From Arcobacter sp. F155 (lineage in GTDB: Bacteria; Campylobacterota; Campylobacteria; Campylobacterales; Arcobacteraceae), in the NCBI RefSeq assembly GCF_004116455.1, contig NZ_PDJU01000009.1, positions 1-64,000 on the forward strand: a DNA stretch of 64,000 bases, read 5' to 3'. A program made the position numbers and the translations under genes. Shown here in pieces: positions 36,517-45,600 of this stretch. Each line of letters opens with the position of its first letter. The stretch's first letter is position 1. The notes beneath the pieces were generated by a model. It saw only the letters and a program-made list of their open reading frames with translations, was not told the DNA's origin and did no database searches.

Positions 36517-36546
36517 AAAAAAGTCAAGTTAATCCTTGACTTTTTT
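36517..36546 (+). terminator. Rho-independent terminator of argG
   Basis: AAAAAAGTCAAG (36517-36528) pairs perfectly with CTTGACTTTTTT (36535-36546) around a 6-base loop, starting six bases after the argG stop and ending in T6. Confidence 0.85.
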
Positions 36547-36587
36547 ACCCCTACTATTTAAAATCCTCAGCTTTTCAATAAAAACCC

Positions 36588-36617
36588 TTGCTATTTTCAT
36601 ATTGCACTAGTTATAAT
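36588..36617 (+). promoter_or_regulatory. Promoter of the gamma-carbonic anhydrase gene
   Basis: TTGCTA (36588-36593) and TATAAT (36612-36617) are separated by 18 bases, 33 bases before the ATG. AGGGAG just before the start is the ribosome-binding site. Confidence 0.6.
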
Positions 36618-36649
36618 TTATCTTTAAATATAAGACTAGGGAGAATTAT

Positions 36650-37150
36650 ATGTTATTAAAATTTAAAGGACACTATCCAAAAATTGCACCAACTGCTTGG
36701 GTTGCAAGTAGTGCTGATGTAATAGGAAAAGTTGAAATAGGAGAAAACTCTTCTATCTGGTTTGGTTGTGTTTTAAGAGGTGATGTAAATAGTATCAAAA
36801 TCGGTAACAATACAAATGTTCAAGACTTATCAATGATTCATATGGATACAGATTCTCAGACTATTTTAGGTGATAATGTAACTATTGGACATAAAGTAAT
36901 GCTTCATGGCTGTACTATTGAAGATAACTGTTTAATTGGTATGAGTGCAACTATTTTAGACCATGCAGTAATTGGAGAAGGAAGTATTGTAGGAGCAAAT
37001 TCACTTGTAACAGCAGGGAAAAAATTTCCACCAAAAAGTTTAATTATGGGAAGTCCAGCAAAAGTAGTTAAACAATTAACAGATGAAGACGTTGAAAAGC
37101 TTATAAAGCACGCAGGACATTATGTAGAATATAAAAATGACTACTGTTAA
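36650..37150 (+). CDS. Gamma-carbonic anhydrase family protein
   Basis: 166-residue left-handed beta-helix protein with hexapeptide repeats (ADVIGKVEIGENSSIWFGCVLRGD region). The zinc-histidine positions of the family are visible in MIHMD and TIGHKVMLHGC. Known relatives include active carbonic anhydrases and members of unknown function (YrdA-type). The catalytic Glu of the Methanosarcina enzyme is not evident, so activity is uncertain. It has its own promoter and ends in a hairpin shared with the convergent lipoprotein gene. Confidence 0.88.
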   Translation: MLLKFKGHYPKIAPTAWVASSADVIGKVEIGENSSIWFGCVLRGDVNSIKIGNNTNVQDLSMIHMDTDSQTILGDNVTIGHKVMLHGCTIEDNCLIGMSATILDHAVIGEGSIVGANSLVTAGKKFPPKSLIMGSPAKVVKQLTDEDVEKLIKHAGHYVEYKNDYC

Positions 37151-37178
37151 AATTAGAGTATTTTAATACTCTAGTTTT
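37149..37178. terminator. Bidirectional terminator
   Basis: A stem of at least 12 bp (37149-37160 with 37167-37178, one T:G pair) has a very small loop, an A4 left end and a T4 right end. It covers the stop codons of the two convergent genes. Confidence 0.75.
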
Positions 37179-37356
37179 GTTTACAAAAACTTCTTACTTC
37201 GTATTCTCCAGTTCTAAAATTAAGAACTTTCTCTTTTTTATATTTTAATCCTAAAGATTGACACTCTTCTTTTGTAACTGTTTCATTACCTGCACAAGAA
37301 ATGAAAAATAATGAAAGAAAAACAAAAGATACTATCATTAAAAATAGCTTTTTCAT
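37171..37356 (-). CDS. Small putative lipoprotein
   Basis: 61 residues. The signal peptide MKKLFLMIVSFVFLSLFFIS ends at lipobox cysteine Cys21 (ISCAG). The mature 40 residues carry two more cysteines (ECQSLG and RSFCKQN), which may form a disulfide in the periplasm. The family is not recognised. It lies 11 bases downstream of the single-domain receiver gene on the same strand. Confidence 0.75.
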   Translation of the reverse strand: MKKLFLMIVSFVFLSLFFISCAGNETVTKEECQSLGLKYKKEKVLNFRTGEYEVRSFCKQN

Positions 37357-37367
37357 TTAGACTCCTT

Positions 37368-37751
37368 TTACATCGAATCTAATACCTTCATACTACAGTT
37401 AAGTAAATCTTTCATATCAAAAGGTTTTGCTATGCATTTACTAACACCTAAACTTTTAATTTTTTCGATTATATCTAAATCAACAGCCGAAGTAATAATA
37501 CATGGAATAGTAGGATTTATATCCCTTATCTCTTTTAACATTGATATTCCATCTTTTAGAGGCATATTTATATCTGTGATAATTAAATCTACTTTTTCAC
37601 TAGTAAACTTTTCGAGACCTTCTTTTCCATTTTCTGCGATTACTACATTGAAGATATAGTTCAAACAAACTTCAACATTTGATCTTACAATAGTCTCGTC
37701 TTCTACATATAAAATAGTATAATCTTTATAATTTTCTGATGTATTTAACAT
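37368..37751 (-). CDS. Single-domain response regulator
   Basis: 127 residues, a receiver domain only: acidic pocket YVEDET, phosphoacceptor Asp60 in LIITDINMPLKDG, Thr/Ser in ITSA and Lys in CIAKP. There is no output domain, so it acts by protein contact (CheY-like) or as a phosphate relay. It follows the OmpR-type regulator at 37805 on the same strand with a 53-base gap. The kinase at 38616 is divergent and the likely source of phosphate. Confidence 0.9.
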   Translation of the reverse strand: MLNTSENYKDYTILYVEDETIVRSNVEVCLNYIFNVVIAENGKEGLEKFTSEKVDLIITDINMPLKDGISMLKEIRDINPTIPCIITSAVDLDIIEKIKSLGVSKCIAKPFDMKDLLNCSMKVLDSM

Positions 37752-37804
37752 GATACACCTCCACTATAAAAATTATACTAATAAATAGTACTACAAAGGT
37801 ATCA

Positions 37805-38551
37805 TTATTTTAAATTTATTCGATATCCAAAGCCATAAACATTTTCTAAATCTAGTTCAGGGACTTTTTTTCTAAGTCTAGAGATAATATTTTTAAGATT
37901 AGAGATATTTGGGTTCTTCTCTTCGTCTTCTGACCAAAGAATAGTTAGTAGTTCTTCAATTGTATGAGTCTTTTCACTGTACTTTAAAAGTACTTCAATT
38001 AAAAGTATCTCTTTTTTTGTAAGTTTGATACTTTTGTCATCTTTTAATAATTGTTTTGTTTCTTTATTCCAAGAAAGATTATCATTTATTTTTAAAATGG
38101 TACTAGAAATATTTTCATCTTTATTACTTTTTTCATATAACTCTTTTAGTTTTGTATATAAAACATGTACAAAAGAGTCATAGTTTAATGGTTTTGTAAT
38201 AAAATGAGAAATACCTATATTTACAAGTTCTAATAAATAGTTTGATTCGCTATGAGCAGATAGTATTATTAGTAATTGCTCCTTATTTATATCATAAACT
38301 TCTCTTGTAAGTTCTATACCATCTTTATTTGGCATTTTTATATCACTGATTACAACATCATAGTATGAATTTGTACTTTTATAATACTCTTTATACTTTT
38401 CAATTGCTTCTTCACCATCAAAAGCAACATCTACTTTTGGGAAAATCAGTTCTAGCAATTCACTTGTTTCTTTTATAATATCTTTATCATCTTCTACAAA
38501 AAGAACACTTTTATCTTTTGCATATTTTTCTAAAAGAATATAATCAACCAT
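37805..38551 (-). CDS. OmpR-family response regulator
   Basis: 248 residues: receiver with FVEDDKD, Asp70 in VVISDIKMPNKDG and Lys in FITKP, then a winged-helix domain (IKLTKKEILLIEVLLKYS, NIISRLRKKVPELD, YGFGYRINL). Divergent from the PAS kinase at 38616 across 64 bases, which makes the two probable partners sharing a regulatory region. Confidence 0.9.
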   Translation of the reverse strand: MVDYILLEKYAKDKSVLFVEDDKDIIKETSELLELIFPKVDVAFDGEEAIEKYKEYYKSTNSYYDVVISDIKMPNKDGIELTREVYDINKEQLLIILSAHSESNYLLELVNIGISHFITKPLNYDSFVHVLYTKLKELYEKSNKDENISSTILKINDNLSWNKETKQLLKDDKSIKLTKKEILLIEVLLKYSEKTHTIEELLTILWSEDEEKNPNISNLKNIISRLRKKVPELDLENVYGFGYRINLK

Positions 38552-38615
38552 TTTAGCTCCTAAAAAGTGTTATTAAATTATACTATAAAGATATTTTATT
38601 TTAATTAGGACAGCA

Positions 38616-39656
38616 ATGAATGACAATCATTTTGAATGCTTTTTCAATAATACTATAGAAGGTATTTTAATTATAGAAAATGGTTTTATAGTAAATATTA
38701 ACCAAGCTATGATTGATATCTTAAAATACAACAATAAAGATGAAATTATTGGAAACCTTGCAACGGGTATATTAATCCCAACAATTAATCATAAATACCT
38801 CGAATACAACAATGCAACCTTTGAAGAAGTTTCTTTAATAACAAAAGAAGGTGAAATAATTCCTGCAATAATAAGAATCAAAGATATCAAAGAAAATAAT
38901 AACACTTATAAAATGGTTTTTATTCAAGATTTAACAGATTTAAAAGAGAAAGAGAGTCTATTAATAGAGCAATCAAGAATGGCAGCAATGGGTGAAATGA
39001 TTTCAATGATTGCACACCAATGGAGACAACCTTTAAGCTCAATAGGAACTGCTGTTTCCAATCTAAAACTTCGTATTAATATGAAAAATTATGATGAAAC
39101 AACATTTAATAAAAAGTTGGACGATGTAGAAAACTATTTAGAGTATATGTCTACAACAATTGATGACTTTAGAAACTTCTTTAAAAAAGATAGAGATAAA
39201 GAGCTTACAAATATTCCATATATAACAAATATTGCCGTTGAAATGTTATATGAAGCCTTTGAAAAAAACAGTGTTAAAATAGAGAATAAAAATAGTATTA
39301 AACTTGACAATATCTTTTTATATAAAAATGAACTTCTTCAAGTAATCATTAATATTTTAACAAATGCAAAAGATGCTTTTAATGATAAGCAAAACCAAGG
39401 TGATAATAAAATAGTAATAGAATATAAAGAGTCAAAGAAAGTTCAAAAAATTATAATAAGTGATAATGCTGGAGGAATACCAGAAAATATCATTGATAAA
39501 GTATTTGATCCATATTTCTCTACAAAAGATAATAAAAATGGAACAGGTATTGGATTATATATGTGTAAAACTATTATTGAAAAACATTTTCAAGGTAAGA
39601 TAAAAGTATCAAATAAAAAAGATGGTGCTTGTTTTGAGATAACTATTTCAAAGTAA
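38616..39656 (+). CDS. PAS-domain sensor histidine kinase, soluble
   Basis: 346 residues, cytosolic. One PAS domain (about 5-108; FFNNTIEGILIIENG) and a short helix lead to MIAHQWRQPLSS with His134, then a complete HATPase (NILTNAKDAF, DNAGGIPENI, NGTGIGLYMCK). Compact architecture. The flanking divergent regulators at 37805 and 37368 are candidate partners. A perfect terminator hairpin follows the gene. Confidence 0.9.
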   Translation: MNDNHFECFFNNTIEGILIIENGFIVNINQAMIDILKYNNKDEIIGNLATGILIPTINHKYLEYNNATFEEVSLITKEGEIIPAIIRIKDIKENNNTYKMVFIQDLTDLKEKESLLIEQSRMAAMGEMISMIAHQWRQPLSSIGTAVSNLKLRINMKNYDETTFNKKLDDVENYLEYMSTTIDDFRNFFKKDRDKELTNIPYITNIAVEMLYEAFEKNSVKIENKNSIKLDNIFLYKNELLQVIINILTNAKDAFNDKQNQGDNKIVIEYKESKKVQKIIISDNAGGIPENIIDKVFDPYFSTKDNKNGTGIGLYMCKTIIEKHFQGKIKVSNKKDGACFEITISK

Positions 39657-39676
39657 AGAGAAGACTCTTTACTTTG
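39649..39676. terminator. Bidirectional terminator
   Basis: A perfect 12-bp stem (39649-39660 with 39665-39676) has a 4-base AAGA loop. It covers the kinase stop and directly abuts the dUTPase stop, so it serves both convergent genes. Confidence 0.8.
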
Positions 39677-40597
39677 TTAGTTTGAAGGATAGTTTTCTTC
39701 TAGTTTAGAATATAATTCATCGAAACTTACATTTTCCATATTCTCTAATACAGAAACCATGATAACATTATCTTCGCTACCATTCCATGTTTTAATATAA
39801 GTTCCCTCTTTATAACCATGGTCTTGTCTAAATTTATTTAAACAGTTTTTACCAATATAAAGTTTTTGTAACCAAGTAAAAGAAAGTCCAGAGATTTTAC
39901 AACATCTAAAGAACTGGTCAATAAATCTTTCTATTCCACCAAAAGATGGGATATTTCCAGTCTCAATTGCTAAGGCAATATATGATAATTTCTCTGCTTC
40001 TTTTACCATTGCTTTTACATCAATATCTTCTGATGCTTCATAGATACAATGTGTGTTTACTAAAGAAACAGCTCTTGGTACATTTGTTTCTTGTAAAATA
40101 TAAGACATTAAGAAATGCCAAATATCAACTAGCTCTACATGAATATTATTCATATCTGGTTCAGAGTTGATATTTTTCCAGTGTTTCCATGGAGTTGAAT
40201 CAATTAATTCAGCAACTTCCATATGAATACATCTAAGCCAATTAATCTCTTTTCCAAACTTATTTCTTCCTAATTCCCAGTTTTTACCATTTGTAGAGTC
40301 ATTTAACTCTTTTTGTAATAAAAACATCTCTTCTAACTTGTAAGGGAATGATGATGCTTCCTCTAATAGTTCTGCTAGAGGTAAACACTCTTCTACTAAA
40401 CTATCTAACGATTTATTATTTGGTAAGTCTCTATCACCTTTTAATAAGTGAATAATTAATGATACTGTGTAAGGAACTTCATCTTTTTCTTCCCACTCTA
40501 AAATATCTGAAGGTGTAACCCCAATATATTGAACAAAATCTTCAATAGAAAGGAAACCAAGAGACTTAATACTATCTTTCAAATCTTTGTATAACAA
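39677..40597 (-). CDS. dut: Dimeric (all-alpha) dUTPase with N-terminal helix-turn-helix
   Basis: Hydrolyses dUTP to dUMP and PPi, keeping uracil out of DNA. Residues about 90-306 are the Campylobacter-type dimeric dUTPase: HMEVAELIDSTPWKHW gives Glu127/Glu130, and HVELVDIWHF gives Glu155/Asp158 as Mg ligands. Residues 1-60 are additional and read as an XRE/phage-repressor-like helix-turn-helix (SIEDFVQYIGVTPSDILEWE). Family members such as the C. jejuni enzyme lack this part, as far as I recall. The extension suggests DNA binding or self-regulation. It is downstream of recR and the 58-residue ORF on the same strand. Confidence 0.88.
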   Translation of the reverse strand: MLYKDLKDSIKSLGFLSIEDFVQYIGVTPSDILEWEEKDEVPYTVSLIIHLLKGDRDLPNNKSLDSLVEECLPLAELLEEASSFPYKLEEMFLLQKELNDSTNGKNWELGRNKFGKEINWLRCIHMEVAELIDSTPWKHWKNINSEPDMNNIHVELVDIWHFLMSYILQETNVPRAVSLVNTHCIYEASEDIDVKAMVKEAEKLSYIALAIETGNIPSFGGIERFIDQFFRCCKISGLSFTWLQKLYIGKNCLNKFRQDHGYKEGTYIKTWNGSEDNVIMVSVLENMENVSFDELYSKLEENYPSN

Positions 40598-40660
40598 TTA
40601 TAACTCCTAAACTAAATAAACTTAGATTATACTCTAAAATAACTTACAAAAAATCTTGTA

Positions 40661-40837
40661 CTATTTTTGAGGATTTTTCAACTGAAAAAACGAACAAGGT
40701 AAGCCACTACTATTCTTTACTACTACAGAAGGAATAATTTTAGACTTAAAGCCGTAAGCTTTGCAACCATGGGGTTTACTTTGTTGCCATGTAACAAAAT
40801 AGTGAATACATTTTTGACATACTATTCTATCAGTCAT
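40661..40837 (-). CDS. Small cysteine-containing conserved-looking protein
   Basis: A 58-residue ORF whose ATG lies one base after the recR stop. Residues: CQKC near the N-terminus, then HGCKAYGFKSK and a C-terminal LPCSFFQ, giving four cysteines placed like a small zinc site. The regular spacing and operon-like junction argue that it is a gene. I do not assign a function. The aromatic-rich HYFVTWQQ segment is unusual. It is followed after 63 bases by dut. Confidence 0.7.
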   Translation of the reverse strand: MTDRIVCQKCIHYFVTWQQSKPHGCKAYGFKSKIIPSVVVKNSSGLPCSFFQLKNPQK

Positions 40838-40838
40838 T

Positions 40839-41411
40839 TTAAATATCTACCCTACTTTGTATTGCTTTTGCTAAAGACAACATATCAACATTTTCTAAAC
40901 TAACACCTGTTGGTACACCTTGTGCAATTTTAGAGAATGTAATATTAAAATCTTTTAGTTTATCTTCAATATATAACATAAATGCATCATTTGATAAAGA
41001 TGGGGTTATTGCAAAAAGAGCTTCTCTTATTACGTTATCTTTTACAAAATTAAGTAATCTATCTAAACTTTCACTCTCTAACTCTTCAATAACAAAATAT
41101 AAGCCATCAAATTGTTTTGAATCTTCAATTAAAAAGATATCTTTAGCACTTTGTACAATACAAACCTTCGATGAGTCTCTTCTATCATCTAAACAAATCT
41201 CACAAATCTCATGTTCACTCATTGAGCCACATTTTACGCATCTTTTAATACTTTTTAATGCACTTTCTATGCTGTGAGCTATTTTAATACCACTGTAGTG
41301 ATCATTCATTGTGACATGATAAGCTAGTCTTAATGCAGATTTTTTACCAATAGTTGGTAAAGACTCAAAGGCTTCAACTAAATTATAAAACTTTTCTAAA
41401 CCTTTTTTCAT
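40839..41411 (-). CDS. recR: Recombination protein RecR
   Basis: 190-residue DNA clamp of the RecFOR/RecOR pathway that loads RecA at gaps. Helix-hairpin-helix start (LPTIGKKSALRLAYHV), C4 zinc finger CVKCGSMSEHEICEIC, and Toprim region beginning VCIVQSAKDIFLIED are visible. The C-terminal GVPTGVSLENVD matches the family. Divergent from dnaJ across 71 bases. Downstream genes are the small Cys ORF and dut, linking DNA repair with dUTP control. Confidence 0.95.
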   Translation of the reverse strand: MKKGLEKFYNLVEAFESLPTIGKKSALRLAYHVTMNDHYSGIKIAHSIESALKSIKRCVKCGSMSEHEICEICLDDRRDSSKVCIVQSAKDIFLIEDSKQFDGLYFVIEELESESLDRLLNFVKDNVIREALFAITPSLSNDAFMLYIEDKLKDFNITFSKIAQGVPTGVSLENVDMLSLAKAIQSRVDI

Positions 41412-41482
41412 GTATTTATTATATCAAAGATTAATGGTATTTTAGATAAAATCGCGAAAAATATATATTTAGGAGTTAGCAA

Positions 41483-42610
41483 TTGACTGAAGTGGATTAC
41501 TATGAATTATTAGAAGTTGCTAGAGATAGTGATAAAGGAACTATTAAAAAAGCCTATAGAAAAATGGCAATGAAGTATCATCCAGATAAAAACCCTGATG
41601 ATACAGAAGCAGAAGAGAGATTTAAAGCTGTAAATGAAGCCTATCAGGTACTAAGTGATGAAGAAAAAAGATCTATTTATGATAGATATGGAAAAGCTGG
41701 ACTTGAAGGTCATGGACAAGGTGGAGGTTTCTCTGGTGGTTTTGATGATTTAAGTTCAATTTTTGAAGAGATGTTTGGAGGTTCTGGATTCGGAGGCTTC
41801 GGCGGTGGTTCAAGAAGACAGAGAAAAACATATAACTATAACTTAGATATTGCAATTGAAGTAACAATTGAGTTTAATGAAGCAATCTTTGGATGCAAAA
41901 AAGATGTTGAGTTTAAATACAAAGATGCTTGTGGTGACTGTAAAGGAACTGGTGCAAAAAATGGTAAACTAAACACTTGTCCTCACTGTGATGGGCAAGG
42001 ACAAGTTCATATGAGACAAGGTTTTATGACATTTGCTCAAACTTGTCCTCATTGTAATGGAACAGGTCAAGCAGTTACAAGTAAGTGTAATACTTGTAAT
42101 GGAACTGGTTATGATGAGAAAAAAGAGACTTTTGAAGTAAATATTCCTGAAGGTGTAAATGATGGAAATAGAATCAGAGTTTCAAATAAAGGAAATATAG
42201 CACCAGATGGGACAAGAGGTGACTTATATTTACAAATTAAAGTAAATGAAGATTCACATTATGTAAGACATGATGATGATATCTATTTAGAAGTTCCAAT
42301 TTTCTTTACTCAAGTAGCTTTAGGTGCAACAATTAAAATTCCAGGTCTTAGAGGAGAACTAGAATTAAAAGTTCCAGCAGGAACTAGAGATAAAGAACAA
42401 TTCAAATTTAAAAATGAAGGTGTTAAATCAGTTCAAGGTTATGGACAAGGGGATTTAATTGTACAAATTAAAATCAACTATCCTGAGTCTTTAAATAGTG
42501 AACAAGAAGAGCTTTTAGAGAAACTTCAAGAGAGTTTCGGGGTTGAAAGTAAACCTCATGAATCAAACTTTGAAGGTATGTTTGAAAAAGTTAAAAAGTG
42601 GTTTTCTTAA
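41483..42610 (+). CDS. dnaJ: Chaperone protein DnaJ
   Basis: Hsp40 co-chaperone stimulating DnaK. 375 residues: J-domain with HPD (MKYHPDKNP), Gly/Phe-rich linker (about 72-108), four zinc-finger CxxCxGxG repeats ([32 protein letters not shown]) and C-terminal substrate domains. Translation starts with TTG, supported by AGGAG seven bases upstream. dnaK and grpE are not in the window. The stop is followed by a palindrome that also carries the promoter of the next gene. Confidence 0.96.
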   Translation: MTEVDYYELLEVARDSDKGTIKKAYRKMAMKYHPDKNPDDTEAEERFKAVNEAYQVLSDEEKRSIYDRYGKAGLEGHGQGGGFSGGFDDLSSIFEEMFGGSGFGGFGGGSRRQRKTYNYNLDIAIEVTIEFNEAIFGCKKDVEFKYKDACGDCKGTGAKNGKLNTCPHCDGQGQVHMRQGFMTFAQTCPHCNGTGQAVTSKCNTCNGTGYDEKKETFEVNIPEGVNDGNRIRVSNKGNIAPDGTRGDLYLQIKVNEDSHYVRHDDDIYLEVPIFFTQVALGATIKIPGLRGELELKVPAGTRDKEQFKFKNEGVKSVQGYGQGDLIVQIKINYPESLNSEQEELLEKLQESFGVESKPHESNFEGMFEKVKKWFS

Positions 42611-42613
42611 AAT

Positions 42614-42639
42614 CTTATTTGGTATAATTACCAAATAAG
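42614..42639. promoter_or_regulatory. 26-bp perfect palindrome with TATAAT at its centre
   Basis: CTTATTTGGTA (42614-42624) is the exact reverse complement of 42629-42639, separated by TAAT. A TATAAT (42623-42628) straddles the centre, 19 bases before the ATG of the triple-SBP kinase. It begins four bases after the dnaJ stop. It could be a terminator for dnaJ, an operator over the -10, or both. Confidence 0.6.
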
Positions 42640-42646
42640 GTTTAAA

Positions 42647-45600
42647 ATGAAACACATTATAAAATTATTTTTTATATTTATTTTTATCACTACTTCTTTA
42701 TATAGTAGTGATAAAATAACTCTAACAAAAAAAGAAAAAGAGTTTATAAAAAAACACCCTCTTATTAAAGTTGGTGTAGAGACAAATTGGCCTCCTTTTG
42801 AGTTTGTTGAAGAAGGCCAATATAAAGGTCTTACAAAAGGCTATTTAGATATTATTAGTCAACAAACGGGTATAAAATTCCAATATATTATTGATGATAG
42901 CTGGTCTAATCTTCTTCAAAAAACACAAGCTAAAAAGATTGATTTACTCCCTATTCTAACAAAAACAAAACAAACAGAAAAATCTTTACTATTTACGCAA
43001 AAATATATTAGTATAAGAGAGTATCTATTTTCTAAAGAAATACAATATAACAATCTAAATGATTTGATAAACAAAACGATTGCAATTCCAAAGGATTATG
43101 CATACGAAACATATATAAAAGATAAATATCCAAATATTACTGTGCTTTCTGTAAATAATATGCTTGAAGCTATTGATGCAGTTGTTACAAATAAAGCAGA
43201 AGCTCTTATTGCTAATCCTGCAATTATAAGTTATCTAACAAAAAAACATAATATAACTGATATTCTCGCAAACTTTCCTCTAAGATATAATAAGAATGAA
43301 ATGTTTATGGCAACAAGAAATGACTTTGGAATTTTAATTGATATCTTAAATAAAGTACTTAATAATATAAGTATTGAAGAGAAGCAAAGGCTTCATCATA
43401 AATGGGTATTTTCAAATAAAGTTGCAACTACTTCTAATATCATTTTTACAAATGAAGAAAAAGAGTTTTTAGCTGAAAAGAAAAAGGTTTATATTTCAAA
43501 CGAATATGACTTTAGACCCTATGATTATAATGAAGATGGCGTTCCTAAAGGTTATATCGTTGATTATTTAAAACTTTTATCAAAAAAATTAAACCTTGAA
43601 CCTGTATTTATTACAGATAAATGGTTTGAGTTAGAAAATAAAATTAAAAACAAAGAGATAGATATACTTCCTATGATTTCAGTAAATGAAAAAAGAAAAA
43701 CATATCTACACTATACAAATAAAATTTTATCTCAAGAGTTAACTATTGTTACAAAAGCTTCTAAAACAGAAATTATAAATATTGATGATTTAGAAAATAG
43801 AAAAATTGGAATGATTCGAAGCTGGAATATTACAAATAAAATTAAAAGTAACTATCCAAATATCAAAGTTATTGAGTTTGACACCATTGAAGATATTTTA
43901 GAAGCAATCAAATTAAACTTTATAGAAGCAACAGTATTAAATGAATTATCTGCTAAGTATTATATCAATCAAAATAGATATGAAAACCATTTAAAAACAG
44001 TAGGTGGTGTGACAATTGATGGCTTTTATAAAGACTTATATATGGGAGTAAGAAAAGACCTACCCTTACTTAAAACTCTTTATAATAAAGCCCTTGGAAA
44101 TGTAACAGCAGAAGAAGAAAAAGCATTAAAAGAGAAATGGCACAATAGCTCTAAAGCTCTAACCTTAACAGATAAAGAAAAAGAGTTCATACAAAACAAT
44201 GTAATTAATATCTCTTTTACATCAAATTGGAGACCCTTTAGTTTTGTTAAGGACAATCAACCACAAGGGCTTGCTTACGACTACTGGAATCTTATTAGCA
44301 ATAAAGTAAATCTAAAAACAAACTATATTTATGAAGATAATTTTACAACTGCTCTAAAAGAGATAAAAAATAAAAATAGAGATATTATACTTTTAACTTC
44401 AAATACAAAAGAAAGAGAAGAATACTCAATATTTAGTGATACTATCTTTAAAACACCTATTGGTATAGCAACAATAAAAGATGAAAACTATATTCCAGAT
44501 GGTTCATACCTAGAAGGGAAAAAAGTAGCAGTAGGAAAATCTTATACAGCTCAAAAACTTTTATCAAAAATTTATCCTAAAATAGAGTTTGTTGAAACTA
44601 AAAATTTAAAAGAAGCCTTTGATTTATTGTCTGAGAACAAGGTATTTGCAGTAGTTGATAGTATGCCTGCTTTATCAGACCAAATTAAAGAGTTTGGATA
44701 TACAAATATTAAAATTTCTGGTAGTACAAAAGTTATTTTTAATATGAAAATGCTGATTAGAGATGACTATGAGATTTTAAAGTCTATTGTTAACAAAGTA
44801 CTTTTAACTATCTCAGAAGAAGAGAAAGAGAAAATAAAAAACAAATGGATTGACTTAGAGTATAAAGAGAATTTTAACTATTCATTAATCTGGAAAATAG
44901 TTTTAGGTTTTACTTTAGTACTTCTGTTTGTAATGTATAAAAACAGACAATTAGTAAGATTTCAAAAAGAGTTGAAAAAAACTAAAGATAATCTAGAAAA
45001 CTCTTTAGAGAACTTTAGATTACTTCTAGATGTAAACATTGCTGGTATTTTAATTGTTAGAGATAATAAAATCAAGTATTTAAATGATGAACTATTAAAT
45101 ATCCTAGAACTTGACTCGAAAGAGCTTCTTTTTGAAAAAAGTTTTGAAACATTATTTCCTAATCAAAATATAGAAAGCTTAATAAATGAAAATAAAGAAA
45201 ATGATTCCTTTGAAATTGAATTAAATTATGACAATAAACTTACTATTCCTGTATTAGTAAAGCTAAAAGATATTATTTATGACAATAGAAAATCATATAT
45301 TATTTCAATAATCGATTTAACAGATATAAAAAGCAAAGAAGAGCTTCTTTTACAGCAATCAAAAATGGCAAGTTTAGGAGAGATGATAGGAAATATTGCC
45401 CATCAATGGAGACAACCCCTTTCTACTATTTCAACGGCTGCTTCTGGCTTAAAAATACAAAAAGAGTTTGATACTTTATCTAATGAAATGCTTATAAATA
45501 GTCTTGATACAATAACTCGTACAACACAATTTTTATCACAAACAATCAATGATTTCCAAAACTATATAAAAGATGATAAAAAAAGAGTACCTTTTATTAT

